64,000 bases of DNA from Oribacterium asaccharolyticum ACB7 (GCF_000238075.1 NZ_JH414504.1:540886-604885), one strand, 5' to 3'; positions 7,836 to 17,606 are shown, numbered from the stretch's first letter. A program made the numbers and translations. The notes: generated by a model from the letters alone, not told the origin.

Positions 7836-10292
7836 TTAAACCTTTTCTTTTCGAACACTGGTACGTAAAGCTTCTCCACTTTTATCCACACGAAGATTGA
7901 CCTTCTCTCCGGGAAGAACGTTCCCGTCCAAAATTGCCTCCGATAAAAGATCTTCCACTTCGGTCTGAATGGTTCTCTTTAACGGACGTGCCCCGAATTT
8001 CGGATCATAACCCTTCTCTATAAGGAAGGACTTGGCCTTCTTGTCCAGACTGATTCCCAGATTCATCTCTCCCTTCGCCCGGGCATAAAGATTCTTTAAT
8101 AAAATCTCTAAAATCTGAGACATATCTTCCTTACTGATTGGACGGAAAACAATAATTTCATCTACACGATTCAGGAACTCCGGCTTAAAGAGATGCTTCA
8201 ACTCTTCCAGAACCTTCGTTCTCATGTACTTATAATCCTTGTCTCCCTGATCAGCAGGAGAATCAAAGCCCAGTTTTTTCGGACTGATAATCTGTTCGGC
8301 TCCTACATTGGAGGTCATGATGATAATAGTATTTTTGAAAGAAACCTTTCGCCCCTGTGAATCCGTAATATGCCCGTCATCCAAGACTTGAAGAAGAATA
8401 TTCAAAACATCCGGATGTGCTTTTTCAATTTCATCAAACAGAATCACGGAATAGGGATTTCTTCTAACCTTTTCAGAAAGCTGTCCGCCTTCATCGTAAC
8501 CAACATAGCCGGGGGGAGAACCAATCATCTTGGAAACACTGTACTTCTCCATATACTCGGACATATCTACACGAATTAAATTCTGCTCGGAACCGAATAC
8601 CGTCTCTGCCAAGGCTTTGGAAAGCTCCGTTTTTCCTACTCCTGTAGGTCCTAAAAACATAAAAGAGCCGATGGGACGTTTCGGATCCTTCAGTCCCACT
8701 CTACCTCGCTTAATGGCTTGTGCAACCGCATGAACCGCCTCATTTTGTCCGATCACACGGGTATGCAGAAGATTTTCAAGATTCTTCAGCTTCTCGCTTT
8801 CCGATTCACTTAACTTCTTGGCAGGAATTCTGGTCCAATCCGATACAATGTTCGCGATATCCGTTTCAGTGACATGGAGCTTGTTTTCTTCCCGCTCCTT
8901 CTTCCATTCTTCCAGTTCTTTATCCAGCCTTTTTTTCTTTTGTTCCTGTTTTTTCTTTATTAAAGAAGCCGCTTCGAAATCTTCCTTCCGAATGCAGTCC
9001 TCCTTCTCTATTTCCAGCTCCATAAGCTGTTCTCTCAAACGCTTGATTCCTTTCGGCTCACCGCTATGGGTAATACGGAGCTTCGAAGAAGCCTCATCAA
9101 TCAAATCTATAGCCTTATCCGGAAGGTAACGATCATTAATGTAGCGGGAACTCAGCTTTACAGCCGCTAAAATCGCCGCATCGTCTATACTTACCTTATG
9201 ATGCTCCTCGTACTTCTCTTTAATTCCTCTTAAAATCGCAATACTTTCCTCTTCGGACGGCTCATCAATCGTTATCGGTTGGAATCTCCTTTCGAGTGCC
9301 GCATCCTTCTCAATATGCTTCCGATACTCCTCAAGAGTGGTCGCACCGATAATCTGTAATTCTCCGCGTGCAAGGGCAGGCTTTAAAATGTTCGCCGCAT
9401 CCAGGGCTCCTTCTGCACCGCCTGCACCGATAATCGTATGAATTTCATCGATAAAAAGAAGAACCTCTCCGTCGTTTCTTGCCTCGCTGATTACTCTCTT
9501 AATCCTCTCTTCAAATTCTCCTCTATACTTGGAACCGGCCACCATTGCGGAGAGATCCAAAGTAAGAAGACGCTTTTTCTCGATTATCTCCGGTACATCC
9601 TTCGCCACAATACGATTGGCCAAACCTTCTACCACAGCCGTTTTTCCTACTCCCGGCTCCCCAACAAGACAGGGGTTATTCTTGGTACGCCTGGAAAGAA
9701 TCTGAATCATACGCATAATTTCCCGTTCTCTTCCCACTACAGGATCCAGCTTTCCCTCTCTTGCCAAAGCTGTCAAGTCTCTGGAGAACTGATCCAGGGT
9801 CGGCGTCTGAGAAACTCTTCCGCTTCTATCCTTTTCGCCCTTATCCTCAACAAACTGATCTCTTCCCATTGCGGTGTTCAATTGTGAATAAATCTTCTGC
9901 GTTGAGGCACCCAAGGTGGAAATAATCCTGGATGCCACACAGTTTCCGTCTTTCAATATTGCCAGAAGAAGATGCTCCGTTCCCACCAGTCGGGAACCGC
10001 TATCTCTGGATTCTTGCATGGCCTGTTCTAAAACTCGTTTCGCGGAAGGCGTATAACCGCTGGGGTCCGCAACGGAAAGCTTACCGTCCGTACTGATAAA
10101 CTTTGCAATCATTTCCATGATTTTATCTTCCGAAATAGCGTTGGCTTTCAACACTTTTCCGGCAACCGCTGTGCCTTCCCGTACAAGCCCCAGTAAAATA
10201 TGCTCCGTACCGATATATTGATGATGGCATTCTTCAGCAACCTCTATAGCCAGCTGAAGTGCTCTTTGTGCCTGTATAGTAAACTGATTCAT
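7836..10292 (-). CDS. clpC: ATP-dependent Clp protease ATP-binding subunit ClpC
   Basis: AAA+ unfoldase that feeds substrates to ClpP. The 818 residues carry two N-terminal Clp repeats (about 1-145), Walker [14 protein letters not shown] in the first AAA module and a UVR motif ([20 protein letters not shown]) in the middle domain. The second Walker A is [13 protein letters not shown], and a ClpC-type C-terminal domain follows. Normally Firmicutes have ctsR-mcsA-mcsB-clpC; here none of those genes precede it and no clear CtsR operator repeat is seen, so regulation may differ. Forms an operon with radA. Confidence 0.96.
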   Translation of the reverse strand: MNQFTIQAQRALQLAIEVAEECHHQYIGTEHILLGLVREGTAVAGKVLKANAISEDKIMEMIAKFISTDGKLSVADPSGYTPSAKRVLEQAMQESRDSGSRLVGTEHLLLAILKDGNCVASRIISTLGASTQKIYSQLNTAMGRDQFVEDKGEKDRSGRVSQTPTLDQFSRDLTALAREGKLDPVVGREREIMRMIQILSRRTKNNPCLVGEPGVGKTAVVEGLANRIVAKDVPEIIEKKRLLTLDLSAMVAGSKYRGEFEERIKRVISEARNDGEVLLFIDEIHTIIGAGGAEGALDAANILKPALARGELQIIGATTLEEYRKHIEKDAALERRFQPITIDEPSEEESIAILRGIKEKYEEHHKVSIDDAAILAAVKLSSRYINDRYLPDKAIDLIDEASSKLRITHSGEPKGIKRLREQLMELEIEKEDCIRKEDFEAASLIKKKQEQKKKRLDKELEEWKKEREENKLHVTETDIANIVSDWTRIPAKKLSESESEKLKNLENLLHTRVIGQNEAVHAVAQAIKRGRVGLKDPKRPIGSFMFLGPTGVGKTELSKALAETVFGSEQNLIRVDMSEYMEKYSVSKMIGSPPGYVGYDEGGQLSEKVRRNPYSVILFDEIEKAHPDVLNILLQVLDDGHITDSQGRKVSFKNTIIIMTSNVGAEQIISPKKLGFDSPADQGDKDYKYMRTKVLEELKHLFKPEFLNRVDEIIVFRPISKEDMSQILEILLKNLYARAKGEMNLGISLDKKAKSFLIEKGYDPKFGARPLKRTIQTEVEDLLSEAILDGNVLPGEKVNLRVDKSGEALRTSVRKEKV

Positions 10293-10506
10293 CTTTTCAC
10301 CCTAATCCTTTATACTCTTTATGAACCTTCCGGTTCTTTTTTATAGGAGAAAAACTTCCCCTTTATTCCATGCGAATCATTATACAACATAACGCAACAA
10401 TCATACGTGTTATATTTGAATATTATGTGAACAAGAGGGGAAAACCCTACTCCAGTTAAATTTATTATACAACAGGTACTTTCGCCTATCCGCAGACTAC
10501 TTAGAA
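10293..10506. other. clpC upstream region
   Basis: The 214 bases upstream of clpC contain two TATAAT-like -10 elements on the minus strand (10384-10379 and 10469-10464). Neither has a consensus -35, so promoter calls are tentative. A short hairpin (GAACC-TTCC-GGTTC followed by six T on the plus strand) lies at 10323-10342 in the presumed leader. I see no CtsR-type GGTCAAA repeats and no gene. Confidence 0.4.
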
Positions 10507-10535
10507 AAAAGAGAAAGGCCTCAGCCTCTCTCTCA
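10507..10535 (-). terminator. Probable terminator after the cohesin-domain gene
   Basis: On the minus strand, GAGAGAGGC and GCCTTTCTC-like arms form an imperfect hairpin followed by six T residues. It begins a few bases past the stop of the 10541-11776 gene. Confidence 0.65.
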
Positions 10536-10540
10536 ATTTT

Positions 10541-11776
10541 CTACAGGTCTTCTATTTCCAATTCCGGATCATCTGCATCTTCCGGCTTATCTTCATGTTT
10601 CGCTTTCTTTTCATTCCTTCTTTTCAAATCTTCATCTTTAATGGAAATGCTTCTGGTTGCACCGAGGTCTTCATCCTCCAAATCATTTTCAGGAATCGCC
10701 TTATGTACAACGGAAACCATTTTGGTATGATCCAATTCATCTTCTTCCTTATTTTCATCAAAGGAAAGCTCTTCCATGGAAATGTCCTCTACATTGGGGC
10801 GAAGCTCTCTCCCGTGGATTCCCTCCTTTTGGAAACTGATAATTCTTTTCAGTCGATTTCTTTCTTGCCATAGGAAAGCAGACAAAACAATAAATAACAA
10901 GGTAGTAAAGCCAAACACACTGGAAAGAATGAATTGAATATTATATTTACCGACCAAGGTATCATATTTTCCTAAAAGTCCCGGATAATTCTCCGCATTC
11001 TTCTTCTGCTCCGCTTCCAAAGGATCCTGAAAATACCGTTGAATGGTCTTTTCTTTTAAATCATAGCGATAGAAACTCAAGTCTCCGGCATCATTCATTC
11101 CATAAAGAATAATGTATTGATGCTCGGATTCCGCCTTCCATACCCATCCCTTCACCTGATGCCCGTCTACATCAATGGTGCTCTCCAAAAAACCTGCGGG
11201 AATCTGGACGTCCGAACCGGGATTCATAATGGTAATGCTCTTATCTTTTGCAGTAAGCTTAACCCCTTCATTCACCGTTTCTTTGTCCGCTTCCGTACTT
11301 TCTTCGGAAGAAGCCGTACTTTCCTCAGCACTGCTTTCCGTGGAAGAAGCACCGTTTACACTTACCTTGGATGAGCCGACATGGGTCAAATTCAGCAGTG
11401 ATTCGTCTTGAGAATAAACCTCCTGCTTTTCCACGCTTACAGAGGAAACACCTGCAGTTAAGGCTTTAAACTGAATGGTATAGACTAAGGCATTGTTTTC
11501 TCCTTGCGTACCGGACCCGTGAACACGAATCGTACCTGCACCGCCATCCGTATCCGTACCGGAAATAAACTGCAAGACATTACTGTCATAACGAAGTGTG
11601 ATATCCGCTCTGGAAAGAGGCGTATCACTGCGTACCTTCATATTCAAGCTGATGGTATCCCCAACATTGGCTGTCGGATCGGAGAAGCTGAGCTGCCCGT
11701 CCGACGCTAAAACGGTAAAAGAAAACAGCATCCCGAAAAGTAGACTGAATACTATGTACTTTACTTTAATCATCAT
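10541..11776 (-). CDS. Secreted, membrane-anchored protein with cohesin-like domain
   Basis: 411 residues: a signal peptide (about 1-24, cleaved near VLASDG), then a cohesin-like beta-sandwich at about 25-140 (LSFSDPTANVGDTISLNMKV, TLRYDSNVLQF and ALVYTIQFKALTAG). A Ser/Glu-rich linker follows, then a small folded segment (about 165-235). A transmembrane helix lies near 283-303 (FILSSVFGFTTLLFIVLSAF), with an acidic, lysine-rich cytoplasmic tail. Cohesin domains bind dockerins in cellulosomes but also occur alone in many surface proteins. No dockerin partner is seen here. Co-transcribed with the upstream cell-wall hydrolase-like gene (15-base gap). Function is probably surface or wall related. 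Confidence 0.72.
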   Translation of the reverse strand: MMIKVKYIVFSLLFGMLFSFTVLASDGQLSFSDPTANVGDTISLNMKVRSDTPLSRADITLRYDSNVLQFISGTDTDGGAGTIRVHGSGTQGENNALVYTIQFKALTAGVSSVSVEKQEVYSQDESLLNLTHVGSSKVSVNGASSTESSAEESTASSEESTEADKETVNEGVKLTAKDKSITIMNPGSDVQIPAGFLESTIDVDGHQVKGWVWKAESEHQYIILYGMNDAGDLSFYRYDLKEKTIQRYFQDPLEAEQKKNAENYPGLLGKYDTLVGKYNIQFILSSVFGFTTLLFIVLSAFLWQERNRLKRIISFQKEGIHGRELRPNVEDISMEELSFDENKEEDELDHTKMVSVVHKAIPENDLEDEDLGATRSISIKDEDLKRRNEKKAKHEDKPEDADDPELEIEDL

Positions 11777-11791
11777 ACTAATATCTCCCTT

Positions 11792-13534
11792 TTAGTTTAA
11801 AGGTCCCTTTCCGACTTCAACTATCTCTACACCGCTTTCACTTCCACTGCCTCCCGAAGAAGACACATTTCCATAGTTTATCTTTATCGTATAAACTCTT
11901 TCCAATCCGTTTTCCGCTCTTACGGAAACGTTTATGCTGTCTTTTCCGTCCAAACTCTGATAACCTGCACCGCTGATCTCCGCTTTTCCGTCAATTGCCG
12001 AAGCATTCACGGTAAGAGATTTTGTTCCGTTTGCCAAAGTTACCGTATAAGCCTGCTTATCTCCGGAAAAAGCCGGACTTAAAGTATATCCCGACACACT
12101 AAGAGAAGACAGACGATTATTCGGGCTACCCGTTCCGGTCGGAATGGCAGCCTTCTCATTTGGCATATTCTCATAAATGGGAATGGAAAAAGTGAGCGCC
12201 TTTTGCTTCATATCGGATGAATAGGCCTTGGAAAGTTTCGCTCCTTCTTCCGCAGCTCCCTGTACATTGGTCATATACTGGTGCTTATACAGATTACTTC
12301 CCTGCACATTCCACTTCTTTAAATATAAAGTATTTTGTCCGGCATTCATATAATTTTCCGAAAAAAACTGTGCGCCGCCCAGGATGGACTTCTCCGGACT
12401 GTTCCAAGGTCTACCGTAGGAACCGCTTTGTCCGGCATACCAGATTCCTCTTTCTACCGCTCCCATTCCGTTTGCTGCATAGGCGCCCACATTAAAATAA
12501 TTATATAAACCGCTCGCTCCGGAAATGGAACCGCTGCTTCCCTTTCCCTGCTCCTGCAAAATCATAGCAGCAAGAACATAGGGGTTTTGTTTTGAAGCCT
12601 CGGCAGCCTTCATGATTATAGCACTGTAGTCAATCCCCGAAACGTTTCCGGAACTTGTCCCGGAAGCTTCGGCACTAGTACTCTCATTTCCCGAAAGAAA
12701 CTCTCCCGGTCCCCCTGCGGATACAATAACATTTTCATCGAATGACACGGTATCGGCAACCACAGCATCCGAGCTTGTCTCGGACCCCTGCGTCGTACTT
12801 TGTGTTGATGCTGGGCTTGCCCCGCCTTCCATAAAGCTCCCTTTCAGAATGGAGTTCAGCCCTTCCTTGGTCTGCTCCTCGGGATTATAGTTGTGGAGTA
12901 AAAATTGGAAAATATACGACTCATCAAAAAAGTTTCGAGGATCCATGTAATAAGCCGTCAACGCTCTGGATGCACCAACCCAAGTCGGTCCGTCAAATCC
13001 CGGCCATGTACCTGTATTCCAGTCATATTTTCCGGCATCCGTAGATTTCCAGGAAGAAATGGCATTTTTATCTACCAGACTGCCGGTGCCTTCCATTTCC
13101 CCGTCTAATACATCATTCCAATTCAGATTGGTTTTAAAGCCTTGAAAACGCCAATTGGGAAATTCAGCATGGAGACTCCTGAGTCCCTCCTTATAGCCTT
13201 CCGGGAAGCCCTGCTGATTCAAATCGTTTTCAAACTGTTCATTTCGCTGATACTGTACCGGAAATTTAATAAAGTCGGAACGAACATAGCCCTTTCCGGA
13301 AGAAAATGTAACGGGATACCACGATTCTCCATTGCTGTTTTTTACCGAATCCCCTACCGTTACATTGGTATTGGAAAAAAGATTTGCAACTTTTTTACTG
13401 TTTACATTTGCTTCCGACCTTATATTAACAATGCTTCCTTTTATTAAAGCCGCTCTTTCCGCGGCTACAGCAGTAAACTGCGTCATAAGACAAAAGACGC
13501 TTAAAAATACTGCTCCGAAATGCTTCCTGTGCAT
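11792..13534 (-). CDS. Secreted SH3 / glucosaminidase-type cell-wall protein with cadherin-like domain
   Basis: 580 residues with a signal peptide (cleavage near AVAAERA). A bacterial SH3 domain spans about 28-90 (SIVNIRSEANVNSKKVANLF). The central part resembles endo-beta-N-acetylglucosaminidases of Firmicutes: ALTAYYMDPRNFFDESYIFQ near residue 190 and NPYVLAAMILQEQG with a Glu in the 320s. The middle holds a low-complexity Ser/Thr insert. The C-terminus (about 480-565) is a cadherin-like beta-sandwich (LSSLSVSGYTLSPAFSGD to YTIKINYG). It likely cleaves or binds peptidoglycan outside the cell. Domain calls are from motif recognition; the catalytic assignment is less certain than the overall family. 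Confidence 0.75.
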   Translation of the reverse strand: MHRKHFGAVFLSVFCLMTQFTAVAAERAALIKGSIVNIRSEANVNSKKVANLFSNTNVTVGDSVKNSNGESWYPVTFSSGKGYVRSDFIKFPVQYQRNEQFENDLNQQGFPEGYKEGLRSLHAEFPNWRFQGFKTNLNWNDVLDGEMEGTGSLVDKNAISSWKSTDAGKYDWNTGTWPGFDGPTWVGASRALTAYYMDPRNFFDESYIFQFLLHNYNPEEQTKEGLNSILKGSFMEGGASPASTQSTTQGSETSSDAVVADTVSFDENVIVSAGGPGEFLSGNESTSAEASGTSSGNVSGIDYSAIIMKAAEASKQNPYVLAAMILQEQGKGSSGSISGASGLYNYFNVGAYAANGMGAVERGIWYAGQSGSYGRPWNSPEKSILGGAQFFSENYMNAGQNTLYLKKWNVQGSNLYKHQYMTNVQGAAEEGAKLSKAYSSDMKQKALTFSIPIYENMPNEKAAIPTGTGSPNNRLSSLSVSGYTLSPAFSGDKQAYTVTLANGTKSLTVNASAIDGKAEISGAGYQSLDGKDSINVSVRAENGLERVYTIKINYGNVSSSGGSGSESGVEIVEVGKGPLN

Positions 13535-13610
13535 AAACTCTCCTAATCCATGAATGAACGAAAACTATATAAAAAATACCTTATCTTATTTATCGACATA
13601 ATTCTGAATC

Positions 13611-13639
13611 AGTTTAATTTTTTTGCCACCTTCAGTCAA
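13611..13639 (-). promoter_or_regulatory. Promoter for the SH3/glucosaminidase gene
   Basis: Minus strand TTGACT at 13639-13634, a 17-base spacer, and TAAACT at 13616-13611, about 75 bases before the start codon. A reasonable but not perfect sigma-A match. Confidence 0.5.
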
Positions 13640-13683
13640 TGCATATTGGAAGAATTCAGATAAAAGTAAAGATTTAAAAACAT

Positions 13684-13810
13684 ACCCCCGTCAAACGGGT
13701 GATTTGCTCGGGGGCTATAACCCCCTGTTATCGGGCCGGCGTCTAAAGGCGCTGGCTTTCATGAATGGACATTAGCCATAACAAAAACCACCCGTCAAAC
13801 GGGTGGTTTT
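13684..13810 (-). ncRNA. Multi-hairpin structured element, HEARO/omega-RNA-like or palindromic transposon remnant
   Basis: Within 127 bases the minus strand can form four helices. The first is an 11-bp hairpin AAAACCACCCG/CGGGTGGTTTT (13810-13784). A long-range TGTTAT/ATAACA helix (13783-13778 with 13731-13726) encloses a GCCAGCG/CGCCGGC stem. Next is GGGGG/CCCCC closing a short loop (13725-13710). Last is a second copy of the first hairpin core, CCCGTTTGACGGG (13699-13687). The outer hairpins share the core in the same orientation. The first hairpin can also end oad-operon transcripts. The layout and the GAGCAAATC linker before the last hairpin recall HEARO (IscB-associated) RNAs, but no IscB or transposase gene is adjacent. 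Identity rests on memory of the family, not on a search. Confidence 0.42.
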
Positions 13811-13833
13811 GATTAAACTAAAAGAAAATTTTA

Positions 13834-15231
13834 TTATACCGGATAAGCCTTATTTGCTTTGTCCGCGGCACTTAAAGCCACGCCTGTACTTTGTGCATTT
13901 CTATATTCGAAGAAGTCTTTGGCTACCTGCGGGAAAAGTGCATAGGACAGAACGTCTTCCGGCTGTCTTGTCCACTCCTTGGCCTCTTCTTCAAACTTCT
14001 TAAGCTGCGGTGCAATATGATCTGCGGGACGATCCGTCATCTGCTTCTCTCCCTTTAGAATCTTCTCTACCACTTCCGGATTCATCGGCTTTACCGTTTT
14101 TCCGAATTCTCCGGCTACAAGCTTGTAAGACTCCTTCGGCACCATTTTGTAGCGCTCTCCGGCAATGACATTCATTACCGCCTGGGTTCCCACAATCTGG
14201 GAGGATGGCGTAACAAGAGGAGGCTCTCCGAAGTCCTTTCTCACTCTTGGTACTTCTTCCAGCACTTCCTGCAACTTATCATCCTTTCCGGCCTGATGAA
14301 GCTGAGAAATGAGGTTCGAGAGCATTCCGCCCGGTACCTGGTACTTCAGAGCCTTGACATCTACGCCGAGAACCTTTGTGGAAAGAAGCCCTGACTTAAT
14401 GCACTCCTCTCTGTACGGCTGAAAATAATTGGAAATCGCAATCAGCTTATCAAGATCCAATCCGGTATCATATTCCGTTCCCTGTAAAGCGGCAACCATA
14501 ACGTCCGTGGACGGCTGGGAAGTTCCCATGGCGAAAGGAGTTGATGCCGTGTCAATGATATCGGCCCCTGCCTCAATTGCCTTTAAATAGGTCATGGAAG
14601 CCATTCCGGTGGTATAGTGTGTATGCATTTCAATCGGCAGCTTGGTTCCCTTCTTTAAGGCCTCCACCAATTCTGTGGCCTGCTTCGGAAGAAGTAAGCC
14701 CGCCATATCTTTAATGCAAAGAGAATCGGCGCCGAGGTTTTCCACCTCTCGGGCGAGATTTTCCCAATACTCCAAGGTATAGGCATCTCCCAAAGTATAG
14801 CAAAGGGCAATCTGCGCATGTCCACCCTCTTTATTACAAGCCTTTACCGCCGTTTCCAAATTCCGAATATCATTTAAACAGTCAAAGATACGAATAATAT
14901 CAATGCCGTTTGCAATAGATTTCTCTACGAAATACTCGACCACATCATCGGCATAGTGGTTGTAGCCTAAGATATTCTGTCCTCTGAAAAGCATCTGCAG
15001 CTTTGTATTTTTAAAGTGTCTCTTAAACATTCTGAGACGTTCCCATGGATCTTCCTTTAAAAAACGGAGGCAAGCGTCAAAGGTTGCTCCTCCCCAGCAC
15101 TCTACAGCGTGATATCCTACTTCATCCATCTGATCCAGTATCGGCTCCATCAGCTCACTGGGCATTCTGGTGGCAATTAAGGACTGATGCGCATCTCTGA
15201 GCACCGTTTCCGTGATTTTAACTTTAGCCAT
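13834..15231 (-). CDS. Oxaloacetate decarboxylase alpha / transcarboxylase 5S-type carboxyltransferase
   Basis: TIM-barrel carboxyltransferase that moves CO2 between oxaloacetate/pyruvate and biotin. The 465 residues begin VKITETVLRDAHQSLIATRM, the DxxQS metal-site motif of the pyruvate carboxylase CT family. Metal ligands also appear in IEMHTHYTTGMA and the substrate/biotin Lys in LCIKDMAGLL. The conserved post-barrel domain follows, but the chain ends without a biotin domain; that is supplied by the separate 125-residue protein at 16413. Last gene of the operon, followed by a strong hairpin. It could be OadA without its biotinyl tail, or the 5S subunit of a transcarboxylase. Confidence 0.9.
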   Translation of the reverse strand: MAKVKITETVLRDAHQSLIATRMPSELMEPILDQMDEVGYHAVECWGGATFDACLRFLKEDPWERLRMFKRHFKNTKLQMLFRGQNILGYNHYADDVVEYFVEKSIANGIDIIRIFDCLNDIRNLETAVKACNKEGGHAQIALCYTLGDAYTLEYWENLAREVENLGADSLCIKDMAGLLLPKQATELVEALKKGTKLPIEMHTHYTTGMASMTYLKAIEAGADIIDTASTPFAMGTSQPSTDVMVAALQGTEYDTGLDLDKLIAISNYFQPYREECIKSGLLSTKVLGVDVKALKYQVPGGMLSNLISQLHQAGKDDKLQEVLEEVPRVRKDFGEPPLVTPSSQIVGTQAVMNVIAGERYKMVPKESYKLVAGEFGKTVKPMNPEVVEKILKGEKQMTDRPADHIAPQLKKFEEEAKEWTRQPEDVLSYALFPQVAKDFFEYRNAQSTGVALSAADKANKAYPV

Positions 15232-15244
15232 AAATTCCCCTTTC

Positions 15245-16393
15245 TTATTTTACCCCAAAAACAGCCATAAACATGCCTGCCGCAACGGCGGTTCCGATTA
15301 CTCCCGCTACATTTGGTCCCATGGCATGCATAAGCAGGAAGTTGGTCGGGTCGGACTCCGCTCCCACCTTTTGTGAAACTCTGGCTGCCATAGGCACGGC
15401 GGAAACGCCGGCGGAACCGATTAACGGATTGATCTTCTTGCCGGACAAGTAATACATCACTTTTCCAAGTAAAACACCGGCGGCTGTACCGAAAGCAAAG
15501 GCAATCAGACCGAGAAGTACAATTTTCAAGGTATCCAAATTCAGGAAAGCTTCCGCAGAAGTGGTGGCTCCAACAGAGGTTCCCAGTAAGATAACTACGA
15601 TATACATCATAGCATTCGCTGCCGTTTCGGTTAACTGTCTCACTACTCCGGACTCCTTAAAAAGGTTTCCGAGCATCAGCATTCCCACAAGAGGAGCCGT
15701 AGTCGGCAGTAAAAGGCAAACCACAACAGTTACAACGATAGGGAAGAGAATCCTTTCCAGCTTGGAAACCGGGCGAAGCTGTTCCATCCTGCACATTCTT
15801 TCTTCTTTCGTTGTTAAAGCACGCATAATAGGCGGCTGAATAATCGGCACCAAAGACATATAGCTATATGCCGCAACGGCAATCGGACCAAGTAAGGCCG
15901 TTTGACCGAGCTTATTGCAGAGGAAAATGGAAGTCGGGCCGTCCGCACCTCCGATAATGGAGATTGCAGCGGCAGCGGCGCCGTTAAAGCCCATAAAAAT
16001 GGCAAAGAAGTATGCCGCATAAATTCCGAACTGTGCAGCCGCTCCGAGAAGAAAGCTGATCGGGTTTGCAATAAGAGGGGAGAAATCCGTCTGTGCCCCT
16101 ACACCGAGGAAAATCAGAGAAGGAAAAATCGTCCACTCATCCAAACGGAAGAAATACCAAAGCAATCCCCCTGTACCGTTTATTGATTTTTCCGGACTGA
16201 GCATAATGTCCGGATAGATATTTACTAAAAGCATTCCGAAAGCAATGGGAACCATAAGAAGCGGCTCGAAGCCTTTTGCAATCCCTAAGTATAAAAAAAT
16301 CAAGGCAACGCAAATCATCAAGTAGTTCCCGTAGCTTAAGCTGAAGAATGCGGTTTGTTCTAGTAGATTTAAAAAGGTCTCTACTATATTCAT
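15245..16393 (-). CDS. oadB: Sodium-ion-translocating decarboxylase beta subunit
   Basis: Integral membrane subunit that decarboxylates carboxybiotin and pumps Na+ outward (family OadB/MmdB/GcdB). About 9-11 membrane helices. The family hallmarks GADGPTSIF near residue 165 and the N-terminal block YLGIAKGFEPLLMVPIAFG are present, as is GSAGVSAVPMAARVSQ near the C-terminus. The start at 16393 is preceded by GGAGGATATGAG. A longer frame back to 16462 would overlap the biotin protein. At 382 residues it fits the family. It works with the biotin carrier and the gamma-like subunit upstream. Confidence 0.94.
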   Translation of the reverse strand: MNIVETFLNLLEQTAFFSLSYGNYLMICVALIFLYLGIAKGFEPLLMVPIAFGMLLVNIYPDIMLSPEKSINGTGGLLWYFFRLDEWTIFPSLIFLGVGAQTDFSPLIANPISFLLGAAAQFGIYAAYFFAIFMGFNGAAAAAISIIGGADGPTSIFLCNKLGQTALLGPIAVAAYSYMSLVPIIQPPIMRALTTKEERMCRMEQLRPVSKLERILFPIVVTVVVCLLLPTTAPLVGMLMLGNLFKESGVVRQLTETAANAMMYIVVILLGTSVGATTSAEAFLNLDTLKIVLLGLIAFAFGTAAGVLLGKVMYYLSGKKINPLIGSAGVSAVPMAARVSQKVGAESDPTNFLLMHAMGPNVAGVIGTAVAAGMFMAVFGVK

Positions 16394-16412
16394 CTCATAT
16401 CCTCCTAACTGC

Positions 16413-16790
16413 TTAACCCTGCAGGCCAATAAGTACTTGAGCGGACTCCACGCTGTCTCCAACCTTGGTATTAATGCTGACTACGGTACCGTCCTTCGGT
16501 GCAACGATGTCATTTTCCATCTTCATGGCTTCCAGTACCAGAAGTACATCTCCGCTGTGAACACTGTCCCCTTCTTTAACTTTAATAGAGAGAATTTTTC
16601 CGGGCATGGGAGCCGTAACGGAAATATTTCCCGCTTGAGATGCCTTCTGTGCCGGCGCAGGGGTTGCAGCGGGTGCAGCGGCTTTCGCTACAGGAGCCAC
16701 AGCAGGAGCTGCGGAAGCACCTCCATTACCCTTTTCATCCACCGTCACATCATATGCCACACCATTTACAGTAATTGTATATTCTTTCAT
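16413..16790 (-). CDS. Biotin carboxyl carrier protein of the decarboxylase
   Basis: 125 residues: an N-terminal strand region, an Ala/Pro-rich flexible linker (about 24-52), and a biotinyl domain. Lys90 in VLEAMKMENDIVAP is the expected biotinylation site. This is the mobile arm that carries CO2 from the carboxyltransferase to the OadB-type membrane subunit. Similar to MmdC/GcdC and the 1.3S subunit of transcarboxylase. 19 bases separate it from oadB. Confidence 0.94.
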   Translation of the reverse strand: MKEYTITVNGVAYDVTVDEKGNGGASAAPAVAPVAKAAAPAATPAPAQKASQAGNISVTAPMPGKILSIKVKEGDSVHSGDVLLVLEAMKMENDIVAPKDGTVVSINTKVGDSVESAQVLIGLQG

Positions 16791-16799
16791 TTTTAACCT

Positions 16800-17606
16800 C
16801 TACTTCCTTCTTTTAATCGAGCGCACAAACAAACCATTTTCCAGAGTACGTGCATCACTGTAGGGATTCTTCTTTGCAAAATCCTCTTCGTATGCCTTTA
16901 CCGCCGCCATCAGAATGACGGACAGAAGCTCTTCGGAAATCCCCTCTTCTTTTTCCAAAACAGGAACTGCAGGCTTCTCCGGGCTAACCACAGCAGGAGA
17001 AGACGCTACCGAACTGCTCTTTCCATCTCTTTCCTTCTTTTTTTCCGCCTGTCGGACTTCCCATCTGTGTAAATGCGCAAATAAACTGATAATCCAAGCA
17101 ATGAAGATTAAAACCGCAAATACGGTTCCCATACCGACAATCATATTCTGGAAAGCGGCAAAAAGCTTTTCGGAAAGACTGTAGACGGGATTGAAGCTCA
17201 GTTCGCTAAACCCGGAATAGTCATCATGTAAAGCGGCATGAAAAATCAATTCACGCTTGGCATATTTGGCATGAAGGTCAACCACATAGGTATCACCCTC
17301 TTTTTTTACATCTACTTTTTCAATTTCTTGAAATTCTCCTAAATCCTTCTTAGCATTCTTATAATTGGACAGAGCATTGTAAAATAATTCTTCCTTGGCC
17401 TTATAGGCACTGTTGATGCTTTCTTCCAACTGCTCATCATCCTGCGCTTCAATCTGCTGGAAATAATTGGTAATGACCCCTTCCAGTCCTGATGCTTCTT
17501 CGGCAGATACCGAAGTACTTTCCTCTTCTTTTTTAGAACAGGACAGAAGAAAAGCGGAGAAGAGAAGAACGGAAAGGAGAATAAAGATTCGCTTTATTTT
17601 CTTCAT
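16800..17606 (-). CDS. OadG-like gamma subunit fused to an N-terminal lipoprotein domain
   Basis: 268 residues. The N-terminus is a lipoprotein signal (ILLSVLLFSAFLLSCSKKEE, Cys about 23), followed by a roughly 110-residue extracytoplasmic domain with YVVDLHAKYAKRELIFHAAL. Then comes one membrane helix (about 153-177, MIVGMGTVFAVLIFIAWIIS) that matches OadG/GcdD gamma subunits, and a cytoplasmic Lys/Pro-rich tail. Classical OadG is about 80-120 residues and has no large outside domain, so this one is an extended form. It probably anchors the carboxyltransferase and carrier to OadB. Confidence 0.75.
   Translation of the reverse strand: MKKIKRIFILLSVLLFSAFLLSCSKKEEESTSVSAEEASGLEGVITNYFQQIEAQDDEQLEESINSAYKAKEELFYNALSNYKNAKKDLGEFQEIEKVDVKKEGDTYVVDLHAKYAKRELIFHAALHDDYSGFSELSFNPVYSLSEKLFAAFQNMIVGMGTVFAVLIFIAWIISLFAHLHRWEVRQAEKKKERDGKSSSVASSPAVVSPEKPAVPVLEKEEGISEELLSVILMAAVKAYEEDFAKKNPYSDARTLENGLFVRSIKRRK

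Noticed and set aside
10293-10500. CtsR operator upstream of clpC
   Set aside because: No tandem GGTCAAA-type heptads could be found. The GAACC/GGTTC hairpin there does not match the CtsR site.
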